DNA from: CAYGZQ01 sp964354375 [NCBI: uncultured Planctomycetota bacterium]
Lineage (GTDB): Bacteria > JAJVIF01 > JAPKYR01
Direction of reading: 5' to 3'
NCBI GenBank assembly: GCA_964354375.1
Contig: CAYGZQ010000098.1
Span: 1-9,802, forward strand
Length of the DNA: 9,802 nt
Shown here: positions 6,047-9,802 of the stretch, in pieces
How the letters are laid out: each line of letters starts with the position of its first letter
How positions within the stretch are numbered: position 1 is the first letter of the stretch
Made by a program: the position numbers and the translations under genes
Notes under the pieces: generated by a model
The model's input: only the letters and a program-made list of their open reading frames with translations
Database searches by the model: none
Told to the model about the DNA's origin: nothing

Positions 6047-7438
6047 TCACGGATACGCCCGCTCTATCGTCCTTGGAAATGGGATGCAGTCTCGGATCGA
6101 GTGCACGCCGGAGAGCCACGCGACCGTCCGCTCCACTCCCAGTCCGAATCCGCCGTGAGGATTGGTGCCGTACCTCCTCAGGTCCAGGTACCACTCGAAC
6201 GCCTCCTGCGGCAGATCGTGTTTCCTGATCTGCTCGAGCAGGTAGTCGAGATCGTCCGCCCTCTGGCCGCCCCCGATTATCTCCCCGTACCCCTCCGGCG
6301 CGAGCATGTCGACCGACAGCGTCGTGCGCTCGTCGAGGGGATCGGGCGCCATGTAGAAGGCCTTGATTCCGCGAGGGAAATGGTGCACGAAAATCGGACG
6401 ATCGTACTGCCTCGTGAGCAGATCCTCGTCCGGAGCGCCGAAATCGCCGCCCCACTCGAACGAGGCGCCCAGCTCCTCGATCTCGCGCTCGATTTCCGCG
6501 CGACGGGTGGGGTCGGTCGCTTTCTGGAGCTCCGTCTTCAATTCCGCGGCCTTTTTCGGCTTGAGCTCGTTCAGCATTTTCACTGCGTCATCGTAATGCA
6601 GTCGCGCGAATGGACGTTTGATCTTCTCCAGGAACGAGATATCCCTCTCCAGCATCTCGAGCTCGCTTCGACACTTCCCGAGCACCCACTCGATGATGAA
6701 CATGGTCATTCGTTCCATCAGGTCGAAGTTGTCCTCGAGCGTGAACCACGCGATCTCCGGCTCGATGTGCCAGAACTCGGTGAGGTGACGCCGGGTCTTG
6801 GATTTTTCCGCCCGGAAGGAGGGACCGAATACGACGATTTTGCGATGCGCCATCGCGCCCGCCTCGCCGTAAAGCTGCCCCGACTGCGAGAGATACGCCG
6901 TGGTGTCGAAATACGGGACCTCGAACAGCGTAGTGGTACCCTCGCACGCGCTCGGGGTGAAAATCGGAGCATCGAAAGTGATGAATCCGTCCTGGTAGAA
7001 GAACGTTCTTATCGAGTGAATGACCTCGGAGCGGATGCGCATCAACGCCCACGGCCTTTTCGACCTGAGCCACAGGTGACGTCGCTCGAACAGGAAACCC
7101 GGCCCGTGCTCTTTCGGGGTGATCGGGTAGTCTTCAGCGATCTGCACGATATCGATCCCGCCGGAGATCACATGCAGTTCGTACTCATTTTTCTTGGGGT
7201 GCTTCGACACTTTCCCCGTGATGTGGAGGGACGATTCCTGGGTGAGGGACTGGCCGGCCTGCCATGTGGCCTCGTCGACATCGTTAGCCCCGATCACGGC
7301 CTGGATGATCCCCGTGCCGTCGCGGATTTCCAGGAACTGGACCTTTTTGCTCTCACGCTTGTTGTAAAGCCAGCCTGAGAGCACGACCTCCCTGCCCACA
7401 AACTGCGAAATTCGATCGATCGTGGCTTGCTCGGCCAT
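6047..7438 (-). CDS. asnS: Asparagine-tRNA ligase (AsnRS, class IIb)
   Basis: A 463-residue cytoplasmic enzyme that charges tRNA-Asn with asparagine. Residues 15-95 form the OB-fold anticodon domain (REVVLSGWLYNKR, FLEIRDGTGIIQAVI). The catalytic core follows: FYQDGFITFDAPIFTP around motif 1, the SACEGTTTLFEV segment matching the AsnRS pattern, motif 2 FGPSFRAEKS with RHLTEFWHIEPE (205-228), GEIIGGGQR (385-393), and motif 3 GGFGLGVERTVAWLSG (429-444), ending IRDCIPFPRT. Residues about 293-323 are a charged helical stretch (KKAAELKTELQKATDPTRRAEIEREIEEL region) that shorter AsnRSs I know lack. The frame is open to 7591, but ATG 7438 has GAGGTG seven bases upstream, begins right before the OB fold, and lies downstream of a good promoter. 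It ends in tandem TGA TAG stops. It diverges from ktrB. Confidence 0.95.
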   Translation of the reverse strand: MAEQATIDRISQFVGREVVLSGWLYNKRESKKVQFLEIRDGTGIIQAVIGANDVDEATWQAGQSLTQESSLHITGKVSKHPKKNEYELHVISGGIDIVQIAEDYPITPKEHGPGFLFERRHLWLRSKRPWALMRIRSEVIHSIRTFFYQDGFITFDAPIFTPSACEGTTTLFEVPYFDTTAYLSQSGQLYGEAGAMAHRKIVVFGPSFRAEKSKTRRHLTEFWHIEPEIAWFTLEDNFDLMERMTMFIIEWVLGKCRSELEMLERDISFLEKIKRPFARLHYDDAVKMLNELKPKKAAELKTELQKATDPTRRAEIEREIEELGASFEWGGDFGAPDEDLLTRQYDRPIFVHHFPRGIKAFYMAPDPLDERTTLSVDMLAPEGYGEIIGGGQRADDLDYLLEQIRKHDLPQEAFEWYLDLRRYGTNPHGGFGLGVERTVAWLSGVHSIRDCIPFPRTIERAYP

Positions 7439-7471
7439 TTTGACGCACCTCGTTCTCTGATGCCGATGTGG

Positions 7472-7500
7472 AGAATAGCAGAGCGCACCAACGCGGGCAA
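7472..7500 (-). promoter_or_regulatory. Candidate asnS promoter
   Basis: Minus strand: TTGCCC (7495-7500), 17-base spacer, TATTCT (7472-7477). Four of six consensus bases in each box with ideal spacing; it predicts a leader of about 25-30 bases before ATG 7438, which agrees with the chosen start. Confidence 0.5.
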
Positions 7501-7524
7501 GGGCCGGCGTCGATGGTTTCATCC

Positions 7525-7552
7525 TTGCACCGTCCGATTGGCGTAGTACAAT
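7525..7552 (+). promoter_or_regulatory. Candidate ktrB promoter
   Basis: TTGCAC (7525-7530), 16-base spacer, TACAAT (7547-7552). The -10 matches five of six bases, the -35 only three. Transcription would begin near 7560, downstream of the GTG at 7555 and about 20 bases before ATG 7579, which favours the ATG as the start. Confidence 0.45.
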
Positions 7553-7578
7553 AGGTGCTCGATCCCGACTTGAGCCGC

Positions 7579-8916
7579 ATGCCCGAATCAACTCGAAAAA
7601 GAAGCGCTCTGAGACCCGTGCAGATTCTGGCGGGGAGCTTCGTCCTGCTGATCCTCGCGGGTGCGGGTCTTCTCATGCTTCCGGAGTGTCACGCTCCGGG
7701 TCAGACGATAACCTTTCTCGACGCTCTCTTCACCTCCACAAGCGCGGTTTGCGTGACCGGGCTGATCGTTGTCGATACCGCCACCGCCTGGACCCGGACC
7801 GGACAGGTCGTGATACTTCTCCTCATCCAGTTCGGCGGCATCGGCATCATCAGTTTCGGCGCGCTTTTCGCCATGCTTCTCGGACAGAGAATCAGTTTCC
7901 GGCAGAGACAGCTTCTGAAGGAGCAGTTCGGCGAGTTCACGATCGTCAATATTCTGGACATCATCCCAGTCGTAACGCTCCTGACCCTGGCCATCGAGCT
8001 CCTCGGCACGATTATCCTGCTGCCCCGATTCGTCCCGCAGTACGGGATCGCCGTCGGTTTATGGCACGCGGTCTTCCATTCGATATCCGCCTTCTGCAAT
8101 GCGGGATTTTCCACCTTCTCCACCAACCTTGAAGGCTTCAAAGGCGACGCTCTCGTCAACCTGGACATCTGCTCGCTCATTGTCCTGGGCGGCCTCGGCT
8201 TCCCCGTCCTCGCGGAAATCCTCGAACGAAAAGGCAACAGAAAACGCCTCAGCCTTCACACAAGGGTTGTACTTCTGACCACCGCGACCCTCATCGTCGC
8301 AGGGGCTCTGTTTCTTTTCATTATCGAAACGGGCTTCAGTTCAGAGTTCCGCGATCTGCCCCTCGGCTCGCGAATCCTGGCAAGCCTGTTCCAATCGGTC
8401 ACCGCACGAACCGCGGGGTTCAACACCATCCCCATCGGGAGAATGGCGCAGGCGTCGCAGCTTCTTCTTGTGTTCCTGATGTTCATCGGCGGAAGCCCGT
8501 CGGGCACTGCCGGCGGCATAAAGACCACAACATTCGTGGTCAGTATCGCCGCGATCTGGTCGGTCCTGAATCAGCGGACCGAAGTAAACCTTCTGGGACG
8601 CCGTCTGGAAAGAAACAACGTGCGAAGGGCCCTCGTGCTCGTTGTCCTCGCGGCGATCATCCTGTCCGTCGGCCTCTTATTCCTCCTCATCTTCGGAAGC
8701 GGCAATCTTATGGAGCTACTCTTGGAGCTTGTCAGCGCCTTCGGCACCGTAGGCCTCTCGACAGGCATCACTTCCAGCCTTACCGCCGGACAGCGCATCG
8801 TCATAATCCTCACGATGTTCGTTGGGCGGCTCGGACCCATGACATTCGCACTTGCACTGGCACGTCCGCGCGCGGAGCAGGTCAGGTTCCCCGAAACCAA
8901 CCTTCTTACGGGCTGA
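7579..8916 (+). CDS. ktrB: Potassium channel subunit of the Ktr/Trk uptake system
   Basis: A 445-residue membrane protein that lets K+ into the cell, usually with Na+ or membrane potential coupling. Its size matches KtrB (about 445) better than TrkH (about 480). The four pore loops with filter glycines are visible: TSAVCVTGL (54-62), SISAFCNAGF (168-177), SVTARTAGF (273-281) and SAFGTVGLS (386-394). The intramembrane gate loop is GGSPSGTAGGIK (304-315). Many hydrophobic segments surround these. GTG at 7555 would add eight residues, but it lies upstream of the predicted transcript start; ATG 7579 is preferred although its ribosome site is weak. The regulatory subunit ktrA follows after 81 bases, so the two make one K+ uptake unit. 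Confidence 0.92.
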   Translation: MPESTRKRSALRPVQILAGSFVLLILAGAGLLMLPECHAPGQTITFLDALFTSTSAVCVTGLIVVDTATAWTRTGQVVILLLIQFGGIGIISFGALFAMLLGQRISFRQRQLLKEQFGEFTIVNILDIIPVVTLLTLAIELLGTIILLPRFVPQYGIAVGLWHAVFHSISAFCNAGFSTFSTNLEGFKGDALVNLDICSLIVLGGLGFPVLAEILERKGNRKRLSLHTRVVLLTTATLIVAGALFLFIIETGFSSEFRDLPLGSRILASLFQSVTARTAGFNTIPIGRMAQASQLLLVFLMFIGGSPSGTAGGIKTTTFVVSIAAIWSVLNQRTEVNLLGRRLERNNVRRALVLVVLAAIILSVGLLFLLIFGSGNLMELLLELVSAFGTVGLSTGITSSLTAGQRIVIILTMFVGRLGPMTFALALARPRAEQVRFPETNLLTG

Positions 8917-8953
8917 CCGCGAAATCGCCCCCTGTATCGCCGACGCCATTCGA

Positions 8954-8962
8954 TGGTATACT
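8954..8962 (+). promoter_or_regulatory. Possible extended -10 promoter of ktrA
   Basis: TGGTATACT: an extended TGn followed by a five-of-six TATACT box, 36 bases before the ktrA ATG. No good -35 is visible, as allowed for extended -10 promoters. It could let ktrA be made apart from ktrB. Confidence 0.4.
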
Positions 8963-8997
8963 CACTCCCATAAACATCCGGAACAATGTGATGACCA

Positions 8998-9654
8998 ATG
9001 GCGGCACTTAACGAATACTGTGTCATCGGGCTGGGAATGTTCGGAAGCGCTCTGGCAATCGAGCTATACGAGCGCGGACACGTCGTCCTCGGCATCGACA
9101 GAAGCGAGAAGGTGGTCAACGAGCACCAGGACCGCCTCACCCAGGTCCTGCAGCTCGATGCCACCAATGAATCGGCCCTCAGGGCTGCGGGCGTGCCCGA
9201 CTACGACTGCTGCATCGTAGCGATCGGCGACCATATCGAGGACAATATCCTCGCCACTCAAACCGTGCTCGACCTCGGCATGAAACGGGTATGGAGCCGG
9301 GCTGAAAATCAGCGCCACGCGAGCATCCTGGCAAAAATGGGCGTTGAGCGCGTCGTCGACCCCGAGCTGGAGGCCGCCCACCGATGCGCGCGCATCCTCG
9401 CATCCCGAAGCGTCCTCGACTTCATCGAGTTCTCCCCGGGGTTCTCGCTCGCTCAGATCGTCGTCGGCGCTGCTCACAACGGGAAGTCCCTCAAGGAAAT
9501 CAACTTCCGCCAGAAATACCAGGCCACTGTGGTCGCCATACGCAGGCAGGACCAGAGCATCCCGCTCGTCGATCCGGACGACCTGATCTATGAGGGCGAC
9601 ATCCTCTTCGTCGCCGGGAAAACCGAGGCGGTCGAGAAAATCAGCACGATCTGA
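8998..9654 (+). CDS. ktrA: Potassium uptake regulatory subunit KtrA (RCK domains)
   Basis: A 218-residue cytoplasmic protein that forms a ring under KtrB and gates it in response to nucleotides. The N-terminal Rossmann RCK_N domain has VIGLGMFGSALA (GxGxxG at 11-16) and the acidic residue at the end of strand two in VLGIDRSEKVV (D34), which fits ATP/ADP or NAD(H) binding. DATNESAL, VAIGDHIEDNIL and MGVERVVDPE follow the KtrA pattern. RCK_C spans about 140-218 (FIEFSPGFSLAQIVVG, GKSLKEINFRQKYQATVVAIRR, IYEGDILFVAGK); in some bacteria this domain binds cyclic di-AMP, but nothing here proves that. Length agrees with KtrA (about 220), not the doubled TrkA. No strong ribosome site precedes ATG 8998; nearby starts are out of frame. 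Downstream is a hairpin repeat. Confidence 0.93.
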   Translation: MAALNEYCVIGLGMFGSALAIELYERGHVVLGIDRSEKVVNEHQDRLTQVLQLDATNESALRAAGVPDYDCCIVAIGDHIEDNILATQTVLDLGMKRVWSRAENQRHASILAKMGVERVVDPELEAAHRCARILASRSVLDFIEFSPGFSLAQIVVGAAHNGKSLKEINFRQKYQATVVAIRRQDQSIPLVDPDDLIYEGDILFVAGKTEAVEKISTI

Positions 9655-9690
9655 ACCGGCACCGCTATCCGATCCTTGTCCGGTCCTTAT

Positions 9691-9735
9691 CCGGTAGCTG
9701 CTACCTTTTCGTCTTCGGAAAGTAGCTGCTACCGG
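9691..9735 (+). repeat. Dispersed hairpin repeat, copy 2 (45 bp)
   Basis: Begins CCGGTAGCTGCTACC, has the core TTTTCG / CGGAAA around the same TCTT loop as copy 1, and ends GTAGCTGCTACCGG. It differs from copy 1 (1538-1584, minus strand) at only a few bases, and one core change turns a U-A pair into U-G, so pairing is kept. A further partial arm, AAGCTACCGG, follows at 9736-9745. It begins 37 bases after the ktrA stop, again downstream of a gene and in the same orientation to it as copy 1. Confidence 0.85.
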
Positions 9736-9745
9736 AAGCTACCGG

Positions 9746-9776
9746 AAAAAGAACTCCCCGGACCAAGCCGGGGAGT
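9746..9776 (-). terminator. Intrinsic terminator for a minus-strand gene beyond the right edge
   Basis: ACTCCCCGG and CCGGGGAGT form a perfect 9-bp stem around six bases (9753-9776). On the minus strand it is followed by TCTTTTT (five T at 9746-9750). On the plus strand no T run follows, so it serves a gene entering from the right and convergent with ktrA. Confidence 0.85.
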
Positions 9777-9802
9777 CCAAGAGAGATCCGTCTGGTGGAG
9801 CT

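Noticed and set aside
6101-7378. A 425-codon open frame on the plus strand opposite asnS
   Set aside because: It mirrors codon bias of asnS, whose class II synthetase motifs are unmistakable; rich in Arg, Leu and Glu with no domain pattern.
7555-7578. GTG start adding eight residues to KtrB
   Set aside because: It lies three bases after the -10 box of the candidate promoter, thus before the likely transcript start.
7439-7591. 51-residue N-terminal extension of AsnRS
   Set aside because: It would overlap the divergent ktrB start and run through the candidate promoters; the internal ATG has a good ribosome site and begins at the OB fold.
1-9802. CRISPR array, tRNA or rRNA gene, insertion sequence
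   Set aside because: Looked for regular short repeats with spacers, tRNA arm patterns and transposase motifs; none was seen by eye.

Overview
The window looks like chromosomal DNA of a GC-rich, free-living bacterium; by eye most genes are near 60% GC. The gene content (an RhaI-type rhamnose isomerase next to a RhaD-type aldolase, a membrane-anchored J-domain/TPR protein, a secreted PPC-like protein, asnS and a ktrB-ktrA potassium uptake pair) does not point to one genus. I would guess an uncultivated or deep-branching phylum rather than a well-studied proteobacterium or firmicute. No phage, plasmid, insertion-sequence, CRISPR or rRNA/tRNA signature was seen.

Left part, all on the minus strand (1-3712). 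A three-base-type gene junction (TAATG) couples an L-rhamnose isomerase (rhaI) to a class II aldolase (rhaD) that runs off the left edge. Together they would convert L-rhamnose to rhamnulose and split rhamnulose-1-phosphate; the kinase is not visible here. Upstream lies a J-domain/TPR protein whose HPD motif reads PPD and which ends in one membrane segment. Between it and rhaI sits a 47-bp hairpin repeat. Upstream again is a secreted PPC-like protein with its own intrinsic terminator and a possible promoter.

Middle (3713-6046). After about 370 bp without a convincing gene come two overlapping minus-strand genes: an ASCH-domain protein and, upstream of it, a 502-residue protein that appears to join a PIN nuclease, a GNAT acetyltransferase and a C-terminal EVE/PUA-like domain. 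The pair is visibly less GC-rich than its neighbours. It starts from its own sigma70-like promoter, whose -10 box lies inside an 18-bp inverted repeat. This looks like an accessory RNA-acting cassette and is the most interesting part of the window.

Right part (6047-9802). asnS (minus) and ktrB (plus) diverge from a 140-bp region with a candidate promoter on each strand. ktrB is followed by ktrA, which may have its own extended -10 promoter. Downstream of ktrA is a second copy of the hairpin repeat, in the same orientation to its upstream gene as the first copy. Beside it is an intrinsic terminator for an unseen minus-strand gene entering from the right.
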